Source: Capnocytophaga gingivalis ATCC 33624
GTDB lineage: Bacteria > Bacteroidota > Bacteroidia > Flavobacteriales > Flavobacteriaceae
Assembly (NCBI RefSeq): GCF_000174755.1
Contig: NZ_ACLQ01000035.1
Location: 62,001-126,000, forward strand
Direction: 5' to 3'
DNA length: 64,000 nt
Program-made: the position numbers and the translations under genes
Shown: piece after piece, positions 36,275 through 44,685 of the stretch
Position numbering within the stretch: the first letter of the stretch is position 1
Layout: the number at the start of each line of letters is the position of its first letter
The notes under the pieces: model-generated
What the model saw: the letters and a program-made list of their open reading frames with translations, nothing else
What the model was told of the DNA's origin: nothing
Database searches by the model: none

Positions 36275-38281
36275 TTACATTTCGGTAATGATAAATTCAC
36301 TACGTCTGTTCTTTTGATGTTCTTCTTCAGAACAAGGAACTCCATTGGAGCATCCATTAACAAGCTGTGTTTCTCCATATCCTTTAGCAGTGAGCCTGCT
36401 TCTATCAATACCTTGCTGTACCATCCACTCTAAAGTAGATTTTGCACGCCTATCAGAAAGAGCTAGGTTATAAGCGTCAGAACCACGGCTATCCGTATGA
36501 GACTTGATGGCTATCTTAATAGTAGGATGTTCCTTCATTACTTCAACAATCTTAGCCAAGTCCACAGCTGCATCCGGACGGATATTTGATTTGTCAAAAT
36601 CAAAGTATATAATTTCTATATTAAAGAATTTAGCCAAATCATCCCCTACAGTAACTTTTTTCTTGATACTCTTTAGGAATATTTCTTGGTGAATTTCTCC
36701 ATTCTGACGAATATTGATTTGTTCTTCAGCTACTGCATAATCTTCCTTCTGAGCTCGTACAAAGACAAAAGTATCATCACAATCTACAGGATTTTTTCCA
36801 AAGTCAAAAGTACCATTTGCTTCATTAGTTTTTCGGGTAATCTCTTTCTGTTGGCTATCAGAAAGAGTAAGCAATACATCGGAGAGTGTCTCGTGAGTAT
36901 CAGCATCTTTTACGACACCCTTTATCACTTTATAACAATCGAACTCCAAAGGTCTGTTCTGTATAAAAGAGTAAATATCATCTTTTCCTTTCCCTCCAGG
37001 TCTATTAGAAGAGAGGAATCCCATGCTCTTTTGTTCATCAAGAATAAAAGCAAAATCATCATCGGGAGTATTCCCAGGGCGACCTATATTCTGTAATCCT
37101 TTGAGAGAACCATCCTGATTGATCTTTACAGCAAAGATATCCAATCCTCCTAAACCAGGCAATCCATCAGAAGCAAAAAATAGTACATTATTCTGAGAGA
37201 TAAAAGGAAAAGTCTCTCTTCCTTCGGTATTGATAATCTCTCCCAGATTCTCTGGTTTGCCATAGGTACCTTTATCATGATTTATTTTCACTCTGAAAAT
37301 ATCAGATTTCCCATGAGTTCCTACAATATCTGCAGCAAAATAGAGATATTTTCCATCAGGAGTAAGTGCAGGATGAGCTACACTATATCCGGTAACATTG
37401 AAAGGTAAGCGTACAGGCTCTGCCCAGGTATTATCTCCTTTCTTAACAGAACGATATAGCTCCAAGAGTATCTTTTCATCTCTATTTTTCTTTTTCTTTT
37501 CCTCTTTTGTAAGTGGTACCAAGTAGTTACGAGTAAAATAGATAGTATCCAAACTCTTAGTAAAAATAGGACTTGATTCATTGAGAGAGGTATTCAGTAC
37601 AGAAGAGAAACGCTCTTCTCCATGTAAATTACCGTCTTTCAAAGAGGTCTTGAAAAGATCATAATATCCTTCTCCTGTCCACTTGGAAGCTTCTCTAAAT
37701 AAAGAAGGTTTTCTACTTGCTGTAAAGACAACCGCATCAGGTCCATAAAAAGCAGTACCATACTCAGAATATTCTGTATTGATATCGACTGGTTTTATAG
37801 TAAGCCTGCCTGAATTATCTTTGATAACTTTCAGATAATCAGTATTTTCTTCCAATTTACGAGCTCTGATATCCTCACGACCAGTAAGCTTCATGAATTG
37901 TTGGAGTATAGCAGTAGCCTCTTGGTAACGTTCTGCAGATTTAAGAGTTTGAGCATAACGATAATAGTACTCTGGAGTAAGGGTATAATTATCCTTTTGC
38001 GCATTTTTGAACAGTTGGTCATACCATTTTAAAGCATTTGTATAATCTGCATTAAAATAATAGGAATTCCCCAAATTCTGCAAAATGGTCTGGTCTACAT
38101 ATCCTTGTTCTGCTATGCGTTCGTATATTTTGATAGCGTCCACATAGGCATACTTACTATATAGTTCATTGGCTTTCTGTGCCTTTTTTTCATTTTCTTC
38201 TTTTTGTTTGTCATCTACTTGTGCAAAAATAGTTGAGAAAGGAAAAAGAAGAAGCATCAATATTGTTATCCTTTTTATCAT
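36275..38281 (-). CDS. PorE-like protein: TPR, PD40 propeller, carboxypeptidase-regulatory and OmpA domains
   Basis: 668 residues. Signal peptide (about 1-20), TPR repeats (about 25-150: ANELYSKYAYVDAIKIYERIA, LGNSYYFNADYTNALKWYDQLF), WD40/PD40 beta-propeller units (about 195-440, with HPALTPDGKYLYFAADIVG), a carboxypeptidase-regulatory-like domain (about 455-545) and a C-terminal OmpA peptidoglycan-binding domain (about 555-668, with FDFDKSNIRPDA and SHTDSRGSDAYNLALSDRRA). This order matches PorE of the P. gingivalis T9SS and OmpA proteins next to sprF in flavobacteria. It would anchor a T9SS complex to the wall. It follows a PorP/SprF gene that carries a nonsense codon. Confidence 0.85.
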   Translation of the reverse strand: MIKRITILMLLLFPFSTIFAQVDDKQKEENEKKAQKANELYSKYAYVDAIKIYERIAEQGYVDQTILQNLGNSYYFNADYTNALKWYDQLFKNAQKDNYTLTPEYYYRYAQTLKSAERYQEATAILQQFMKLTGREDIRARKLEENTDYLKVIKDNSGRLTIKPVDINTEYSEYGTAFYGPDAVVFTASRKPSLFREASKWTGEGYYDLFKTSLKDGNLHGEERFSSVLNTSLNESSPIFTKSLDTIYFTRNYLVPLTKEEKKKKNRDEKILLELYRSVKKGDNTWAEPVRLPFNVTGYSVAHPALTPDGKYLYFAADIVGTHGKSDIFRVKINHDKGTYGKPENLGEIINTEGRETFPFISQNNVLFFASDGLPGLGGLDIFAVKINQDGSLKGLQNIGRPGNTPDDDFAFILDEQKSMGFLSSNRPGGKGKDDIYSFIQNRPLEFDCYKVIKGVVKDADTHETLSDVLLTLSDSQQKEITRKTNEANGTFDFGKNPVDCDDTFVFVRAQKEDYAVAEEQINIRQNGEIHQEIFLKSIKKKVTVGDDLAKFFNIEIIYFDFDKSNIRPDAAVDLAKIVEVMKEHPTIKIAIKSHTDSRGSDAYNLALSDRRAKSTLEWMVQQGIDRSRLTAKGYGETQLVNGCSNGVPCSEEEHQKNRRSEFIITEM

Positions 38282-38306
38282 TTTCCGTTTTTTTATTAGT
38301 CTATTA

Positions 38307-39254
38307 TTAGAAGAATCGAGGAGAGATAATTTTCTTAATATCTCTGTAGAACTCATATCTGAGGAAAATCTCATGAGATCCAGAATTATACTTTCTCAAT
38401 TCAGTAGTTTCCCAATCATAAGCATATCCTACAAACCAGTTTCTATCTATCTGGAAACCAGCCATAGCACTCACAGCAGCACTCCATCGCCAAGCAGCCC
38501 CTAGGACAAAACGCTCGTTGAAAAGGAAGTTCCCTGAAAGGTCTAACTGCAAAGGGCTCCCTGATACAATCTTCATCAGTGCTGCAGGTTTGAACTTAGT
38601 ATTCTCAGAAAGGTCGAATACATATCCCCCCATGATATTATAATGCGGTTTTTCATTGATATCAGAAATAATTTTTCTTTCATCACTTCTAGAAAAAGTC
38701 TTTGTATCCAACAGGTAAGGAATAGAGAAACCTACATAGTATTTTTCTCCATAATAGTATAGACCAGCACCTATATTAGGTAAGAAAGAAGTCTCTTTTC
38801 CCTGAAAAGCATAATCATCAGCATCTACCAGATTCATCTTACTTCTATCAAATCGGTAGAAAGCACCTGCTGCTTTCAGACCAAAAGCCAACTTAGATTC
38901 CTCAAATTCCAAAGTATAAGAGAAATCTACATCTATCATATTGGTAGATTGAGGCCCTATACTTTCATGATAGATAGCCCCTCCCAAGCCAACATGTTTG
39001 CCTTCAATAGGAGTATGGATACTCAAAGATGCTGTCTTAGGAGCTCCATCCAAGCCTACCCATTGGTTACGATACAATCCAAATATACTGGTTGCTCCTC
39101 AAGAACCTGTATAAGCTGGATTTACCATCATTGTATTGTACATGTACTGTGTGTATTGCGAATCTTGTTGCGCTTTTGCTTGGTCTGCAAACAAAATCAA
39201 CACGAACAATACGATCAATTGCGTTCCTTTTTTTAACATATTCTTTTTATTCAT
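38307..39254 (-). pseudogene. PorP/SprF-family gene interrupted by an in-frame TGA
   Basis: The first 51 codons (from the ATG at 39254; MLKKGTQLIVLF at 39239 is an alternative start) encode the signal peptide and the family opening MYNTMMVNPAYTGS. The next codon is TGA (39101-39099), and the same frame then continues without break for 263 codons: GATSIFGLYRNQWVGLDGAPK to the C-terminus RFF. Other family members have Arg here (TGSRG), so CGA or AGA to TGA is the simplest change. No frameshift is needed, and the rest of the reading frame is intact, so the mutation is recent or a sequencing error. UGA is a normal stop elsewhere in this window. The downstream OmpA protein could still be made. Confidence 0.8.
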
Positions 39255-39261
39255 GAGCGTG

Positions 39262-39294
39262 CAAAGGTACAATAAAAACAAATGAATAAACAAA
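39262..39294 (-). promoter_or_regulatory. Promoter of the broken porP-like/porE-like operon
   Basis: Minus strand: TTTG (39291-39294), 21-base spacer, TACCTTTG (39262-39269), just before the ATG at 39254. It favours a start at 39239 or 39254 and a very short leader. Confidence 0.5.
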
Positions 39295-39455
39295 TATTAG
39301 CTATCTATTCGAATCATTTTTTATACATTTTTTAATAACTTAATGAAAATCAATATTTTACACCTTTAAAAGTTATTAACAATTATAAGTTATTTTTTAA
39401 ATACCAAATAAATATATTTTGTAAAAGAAAATATATTTTTCTTAGCATATAAAAT

Positions 39456-39492
39456 AAACAAAGGCTATCAAAATATATGATAGCCTTTGTTT
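39456..39492 (-). terminator. Terminator after the third POT transporter gene
   Basis: Perfect 15-bp stem (AAACAAAGGCTATCA and its complement) with a 7-base loop and A/T flanks. Confidence 0.8.
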
Positions 39493-39519
39493 CTAAAATA
39501 ATTAAATGTAACAGATATT

Positions 39520-40986
39520 TTATCTAATTCCGTGCATCATACGTTCTATAAGTCTATTGAGAGAAACCATGAGTATACCCAATATAAGCACAAAAGTCGA
39601 AATAGAAGCAAATACAGTACTTGCTCCAAGCTCTACTACATAGGAAGAGATAAGTCCTGCAAGCATATTAGCAAAAGCAGCTGCCATAATCCACACTCCC
39701 ATGAATAAGGACGCAAAGCGAGCTGGAGAAAGTTTGGTTACTATAGAAAGTCCTACTGGAGAGAGAGAAAGCTCACCTATAGTATGCATCAAGTAAGTAA
39801 GAATCATCCAGATCATACTTGCCTTAACCATTTCGTTAGAGTTGTCTACGATATTGAGTCCTCCTTCCCATACAGCGCCTCTTTGGAAACCAGCTATAAG
39901 CATAAACCAGAACCCTATTCCCAATACAATGAGACCAAATCCCATCTTCAAAGGAGTATTGAGAGCTTGTCCCAAACGTGTATTCCAGAAATAAGCAAAT
40001 ACTGGAGCTAATAGTATCACAAAGAAAGGATTAACCATCTGTAACCAAGCGGTAGGTACTTCAAATCCGAATACATTTCTATCTATATATTTATTAGCAT
40101 ATAAGTTAAAGGAAGCTCCTGCTTGTTCCATACCGGCAAAGAAGAAAACAGCAAAGAAGAAGAAAATAAAGATTACAGCAATTCTCTCTTTCTCTACACG
40201 AGTAAGAGGTGTCTTTTCTTCTTGTTTTTCTCCAGCTTCTAAGGAGTGGACATTAGCATTTTTAGGTTTGATTCCTATATCTCCTAAATATTTATTACTC
40301 AAGAATACAAATAAAAGCTGTCCCAATAGCGCTCCTATAGAAGCTGCCAAAAACCCATAACGATAGCCGTGAGTAATCTGAACTACGCCATTGGCATCAG
40401 TATAAGTGGTAGCAAATATATTATCAGCAAGTAGTCCTACAATGAGTGGCGCTAATACAGAGCCTAAGTTGATCCCCATATAGAAGATAGAGAAAGCTGA
40501 ATCCAATCGTTTGTCGCCTGGTTCATACAAATCCCCAACAATAGAGGAAATATTAGGCTTGAAGAAACCATTACCAATAACTAATAGGAACAAACCTCCA
40601 TATAGGCCTATACGCCCTATCAATTGATTAGATTGTATATCTTCAGCAGACAAGGTAGATGCTGTAGAGGTAAAGAGTTCAGGTACAAAGAGCACAAATA
40701 GCGCCAAGACTATGATAAATCCTCCAATGAGAATAGACTTACGTTGTCCCAAATATCTGTCAGAGAGCCATCCTCCAAAGAGAGGCGTAAAGTAACAGAG
40801 TCCTGTAGCAATACCATAAAGGGTTGTACTAAATTTTTCGTCATACCCAAGCCCCCCATTTAGCCATGTAGCTGTTAGGTAAAGCACCAAAATACCGCGC
40901 ATCGCATAGTAGCTAAAGCGCTCCCACATTCCTGTAAAAAATACGAGATAAAGTCCCGCGGGGTGTCCTTTTTTTTCTGTATTCAT
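39520..40986 (-). CDS. POT/PTR-family peptide transporter, third copy
   Basis: 488 residues, about 14 membrane segments. Closer to the classical bacterial POT proteins than the tandem pair: FFTGMWERFSYYAMRGILVLYL at helix 1 and FFKPNISSIVGDLY in helix 4-5. The helix-1 ExxER motif reads G-M-W-E-R (Gly19 for the first Glu; one GAA to GGA change would do). It lies 28 bases downstream of the dipeptidyl peptidase IV gene on the same strand, so peptide release and uptake seem coupled. Confidence 0.9.
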   Translation of the reverse strand: MNTEKKGHPAGLYLVFFTGMWERFSYYAMRGILVLYLTATWLNGGLGYDEKFSTTLYGIATGLCYFTPLFGGWLSDRYLGQRKSILIGGFIIVLALFVLFVPELFTSTASTLSAEDIQSNQLIGRIGLYGGLFLLVIGNGFFKPNISSIVGDLYEPGDKRLDSAFSIFYMGINLGSVLAPLIVGLLADNIFATTYTDANGVVQITHGYRYGFLAASIGALLGQLLFVFLSNKYLGDIGIKPKNANVHSLEAGEKQEEKTPLTRVEKERIAVIFIFFFFAVFFFAGMEQAGASFNLYANKYIDRNVFGFEVPTAWLQMVNPFFVILLAPVFAYFWNTRLGQALNTPLKMGFGLIVLGIGFWFMLIAGFQRGAVWEGGLNIVDNSNEMVKASMIWMILTYLMHTIGELSLSPVGLSIVTKLSPARFASLFMGVWIMAAAFANMLAGLISSYVVELGASTVFASISTFVLILGILMVSLNRLIERMMHGIR

Positions 40987-41014
40987 TATTTATACAATTA
41001 AATTATTGTTATTA

Positions 41015-43183
41015 TTACAAATTGTTCAAGACAAAGTTAGTTAACTTTTCATACAAATGATGACGTGTATTTCCTCCATAGATACCATGGTTCTTATCTG
41101 GATAAATAGCCCATTCGAACTGCTTGTCGTATTGTACAAAGGATTCTATCAAGCGCATAGAGTTTTGTACATGTACATTATCATCGGCAGTACCATGCAC
41201 CAAAAGGAATTTTTTATTCAAATTCTTAGCATAAGTAAGTGGAGAGTTATTGTCATATCCTTCTGGATTTTCCTGAGGAGTTTGCATATAACGTTCTGTA
41301 TACACAGTATCATAGAAGCGCCAATTGGTCACTGGAGCTACAGCTATTGACATTTTGAACACTTCTCCCCTTAGGATACAGTTGGAAGCCATAAAGCCAC
41401 CAAAGCTCCATCCCCAGATACCTATACGATCTTTGTCGATATATTTGTAATTTCCTACAATCTTAGCAGCCTCTACTTGGTCTTCCAATTCGTATTTACC
41501 TAATTGTTTGTAAGTACATTTCTTGAAAGCAGCTCCTTTGTATCCTGTACCACGACCATCTACACAGAGTACAATATAACCCTTTTGAGCAAGCATATAA
41601 TACCAAAAAGTATCAAATCCTGAGAAAGAGTTGTGTACTTGCTGAGAACCAGGACCTGAATATTGGAACATAAGCAATGGATATTTTTTATTTTCATTAA
41701 AATCACTTGGCTTAATCATCCAAGCATTGAGCTTGTCTCCATTCTTAGTAGTGAGTTCAAAGAATTCTTTTTTACCTGTATTATAGGTAGCAATCTTATC
41801 CTCTAATTCTTTGTTGTTGAGGATTTCCTTTACTACTTTCCCTGTCTTACTATCATTCAGTGTATAGAAATTAGGTTTTTGAGCACTTGAATATTCGTTG
41901 ATAAACAAAGAAAAGTCAGGGCTGAAAGTGGCTTCATTAGTTCCTTCTGTAGTAGCTAATCCTTTTTTGTTCTTTCCTGAAAGGGCTATACTATAGATTC
42001 CTCGGTTGATAGACCCTGGTTCAGTAGATTGGTAATAGATTTGTTTTGCCTTAGGATTGTATCCGTAATATTCTGTCACTTCCCATTTTCCTTGTGTAAT
42101 TTGCTTAATAAGCTTTCCATTCTTGTCATAGTGATAGAGATGATTGTTACCATCTTTTTCAGAAGAGATGATAAAGCTATTGTCGTCCAAGAAAGTAAGA
42201 TCATCGGTAATACTTACATAAGCCTTATCTACTTCGTGGTATACGGATTTGAATTTCTTAGTAGAAGCATCTACAAAAATAATATTGAAATCATTTTGGT
42301 GTCTGTTCAATGTCTGTACACTGAGAATATTGGCTTCTTTTGTCCATTGCAAGCGAGGGATATAGTAAGCATCCAAAGGAATCTGTGTAGGTTTTCCTGC
42401 TTTTACATCATACAAATAAAGGCTTACTACAGAGTTCTTTTCTCCTGCTTTTGGATATTTGAAAGTGTCTTTAGTAGGATACAGAGTAGTTCCATAGATA
42501 TCCATAGAAAATTCTGGCACTTCATGTTCATCAAAACGAATATAAGCCAGTTGAGTACCATCCGCATTCCAATCAAATGTTCTTACAATAGCAAATTCTT
42601 CCTCATATACCCAATCGCTGGTACCATTGATTATTTTATTTTTCTCTCCATCAAAAGTTACTTGTTGTTCCTTTTTGGATTGAGTATCATATATGTAAAT
42701 ATTATTTTTATACACATACGCTACTTTATCTCCTTGTGGAGAGAAGAGAGGTTCTTGGATTTTTTTATCTGTAAGCTTAGCCAATTCTTGCTTTTTTAGG
42801 TCAAAAACATAGAAATCGGCTGAGAAAGAACGCCTAAAGATTGGCTCTTTGTTAGTAGCTATAAGGATTTTATCCTCCTGTTTGTTGAAAGTATAGCTAT
42901 TGATACGTTTGATTTGTGGGAATTTTTTGGTATCAAAAAGCGTTTTTTCCTTTTCCAAAGTAGAAAAGTTATACAAATCAATAGTATAGTTAAGATTTGT
43001 ATAATCATAATTGAGCACTGTATACTGGTTGGTATTCTTAAGTGCTGACAGATTGGTCATTCCCTTAGGATAAAAGGCATAATCTATCCAGATGTCCTTT
43101 AGGGTAATTTGTTTGTTTTGTGCACTCACATTCAGTGAGATAGCTAGCAAAAACAGCCAGAAATAATTCATTTTAGTTCTCAT
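41015..43183 (-). CDS. dpp4: Dipeptidyl peptidase IV (S9B serine peptidase)
   Basis: 722 residues from the ATG at 43183. Signal peptide (about 1-21, LNVSAQ), beta-propeller domain (to about residue 480) with the Glu pair DWVYEEEF that binds the substrate amino terminus, then an alpha/beta hydrolase: nucleophile in GWSFGG, Asp in HGTADDNVH and His in DKNHGIYG. It removes Xaa-Pro dipeptides from peptides, in the periplasm or at the surface. Such enzymes are known in Capnocytophaga and Porphyromonas. The products could enter through the POT transporter encoded next. Confidence 0.94.
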   Translation of the reverse strand: MRTKMNYFWLFLLAISLNVSAQNKQITLKDIWIDYAFYPKGMTNLSALKNTNQYTVLNYDYTNLNYTIDLYNFSTLEKEKTLFDTKKFPQIKRINSYTFNKQEDKILIATNKEPIFRRSFSADFYVFDLKKQELAKLTDKKIQEPLFSPQGDKVAYVYKNNIYIYDTQSKKEQQVTFDGEKNKIINGTSDWVYEEEFAIVRTFDWNADGTQLAYIRFDEHEVPEFSMDIYGTTLYPTKDTFKYPKAGEKNSVVSLYLYDVKAGKPTQIPLDAYYIPRLQWTKEANILSVQTLNRHQNDFNIIFVDASTKKFKSVYHEVDKAYVSITDDLTFLDDNSFIISSEKDGNNHLYHYDKNGKLIKQITQGKWEVTEYYGYNPKAKQIYYQSTEPGSINRGIYSIALSGKNKKGLATTEGTNEATFSPDFSLFINEYSSAQKPNFYTLNDSKTGKVVKEILNNKELEDKIATYNTGKKEFFELTTKNGDKLNAWMIKPSDFNENKKYPLLMFQYSGPGSQQVHNSFSGFDTFWYYMLAQKGYIVLCVDGRGTGYKGAAFKKCTYKQLGKYELEDQVEAAKIVGNYKYIDKDRIGIWGWSFGGFMASNCILRGEVFKMSIAVAPVTNWRFYDTVYTERYMQTPQENPEGYDNNSPLTYAKNLNKKFLLVHGTADDNVHVQNSMRLIESFVQYDKQFEWAIYPDKNHGIYGGNTRHHLYEKLTNFVLNNL

Positions 43184-43346
43184 CTTTAGAATATTTTTTG
43201 TAGGATACAATTTTACGTTTTTTTTTTTGATATATCAGTGTTTTTTATGCTTTTTTTAATCCACTTTGCTTATTTTTTTCTCCAAACAAATGTATTAAAC
43301 TGATTTACAGCTAAATACAAATATCAATATTTATTTTTAACAAAAA

Positions 43347-43372
43347 AGCGACCTGATGTTTATCAGATCGCT
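43347..43372 (-). terminator. Terminator after the 43398-43628 gene
   Basis: 11-bp stem with one mismatch (AGCGACCTGAT / ATCAGATCGCT), GTTT loop, A run on the plus strand (T run on the minus strand). Confidence 0.7.
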
Positions 43373-43397
43373 ATGATAAAATACAGCTATCCCTTTT

Positions 43398-43628
43398 TTA
43401 TTTGAAAAATGAATGAGCAGTGACATCCATTCTCTCAGTTCCTTCTTTAGAGAATTTCACTAATTGTTTTACCCAATAGAAAAAGAATCCAAAGAGTACC
43501 ACAAGCATAATCCAAGTGGCAATGTTGGCACCCCACCAAGAAGATAATTCTAATTTTCTTAGATAATCATAAGGAGCAAAAGCATATTGCTCAAAAAAAT
43601 ATTTGATTCCTCTGAAAAATGATGTCAT
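43398..43628 (-). CDS. Small membrane protein, DUF6341-like
   Basis: 76 residues from the ATG at 43628, starting MTSFFRGIKYFFEQYAFAPYDYLR. One strongly hydrophobic segment (ATWIMLVVLFGFFFYWV) lies at about 36-52, followed by a charged tail. Similar short proteins occur in flavobacteria; no function is known. The position 41 bases downstream of the ABC ATPase gene suggests one transcription unit. A TATATTTG -7-like element (43651-43658) could provide a separate start. Confidence 0.7.
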   Translation of the reverse strand: MTSFFRGIKYFFEQYAFAPYDYLRKLELSSWWGANIATWIMLVVLFGFFFYWVKQLVKFSKEGTERMDVTAHSFFK

Positions 43629-43669
43629 GATGTTGTTGTTTTTAATGGTGCAAATATACAACTTTTTTT

Positions 43670-44590
43670 CTATTTTCCTACTTTTAAAAAAACTTTTTTT
43701 CCTTTTTCTATTTTTTCATTGTGTTTTATATAAAACAATTGTTTATCCGAACGACAGAGAATCAAGTAATCTCCTCCTTGAAAAAAGCAATTTTCTACCT
43801 CTGTTTGCCAAGGGGATTGATTGACAATATGTATCTGGTGAGGGTAGTATAAGTGTTCTTTTCCTTCCACTTGTACCTTATTGACCTCATCGAAGAGGGT
43901 AGCTATATACTCATTCTGTGAGTAATAGACCTTCTCTGGAGTATCTATCAGGAGTTGTTTGCCATCCTTTATAATCATAATCCTATCCGAGAATCCCAAA
44001 GCTTCTTGGCTTTCATGAGTAGCAATAAGAGTGGTAATCTTATGATCCTTGAGAAAGGTAAAAAGATTTTGGCGGATACGATTCTTAAGAAAGCTATCCG
44101 TTTGGCTAAAAGGTTCGTCCAAAAGCAGCAGTTCAGGTGCTTGTGCCAGCGCTTGCGCCAAGCCTACACGCTGTTTCTGCCCTCCACTAAGGAAAAGAGG
44201 CTTTACCTTGGCATAGTCCTGCATGAGGGTCATCTCCAATAGCTCTGCTACACGAGCTCGCTTCTTAGGCAAGTCCAGATTTGAGAGAAATTTTCCCACA
44301 TTTTCCTCCACTGTCATATAGGGCATCAGACCAAAATCCTGTGCCAAATATTTCATTTTAGGGAAGCCTGGCACCAGATTGTGCGAAGGTCCCAAGACAG
44401 GTGTTCCTTTCCAAAAGATTTTGCCTTGAGAGAGGTCAAACAAACCATAGAGCGCCTTGAGTAAGGTGGATTTGCCTGAGCCACTGGCTCCTACTATGGA
44501 GAGTACCTCGCCCTGTGAGAGGGTAAAGTGAATATTTTCAAGGACTTGAGTATCTGTATAGGTATAAGATAGATTTTCTACAATAAGCAT
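43670..44590 (-). CDS. ABC transporter ATP-binding protein
   Basis: 306 residues. Walker [17 protein letters not shown], signature LSGGQKQRVGLAQAL, Walker B ELLLLDEPFSQTD, switch His in LIATHESQEAL. The C-terminal 90 residues (from about 220) form an extra domain of TOBE type (EYIATLFDEVNKVQVEGKEHLYYPHQIHI), as in importers of ions or sugars. No permease or binding protein is adjacent, so substrate and partner are unknown. Confidence 0.87.
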   Translation of the reverse strand: MLIVENLSYTYTDTQVLENIHFTLSQGEVLSIVGASGSGKSTLLKALYGLFDLSQGKIFWKGTPVLGPSHNLVPGFPKMKYLAQDFGLMPYMTVEENVGKFLSNLDLPKKRARVAELLEMTLMQDYAKVKPLFLSGGQKQRVGLAQALAQAPELLLLDEPFSQTDSFLKNRIRQNLFTFLKDHKITTLIATHESQEALGFSDRIMIIKDGKQLLIDTPEKVYYSQNEYIATLFDEVNKVQVEGKEHLYYPHQIHIVNQSPWQTEVENCFFQGGDYLILCRSDKQLFYIKHNEKIEKGKKVFLKVGK

Positions 44591-44685
44591 TGACTCTATA
44601 TTTTATGGTGCAAAAATAAGAATTATTTCCCAAATGACCATTCTATCTCATTTGTTTGTTGTACCTTTGCCAAAAATTTATCTTT

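Noticed and set aside
38307-39254. UGA recoding or selenocysteine in the porP-like gene
   Set aside because: UGA ends other genes here (for example uvrA and the cyclo-ligase), and family members have Arg, not Cys or Trp, at this position; no SECIS-like hairpin was noticed after it.
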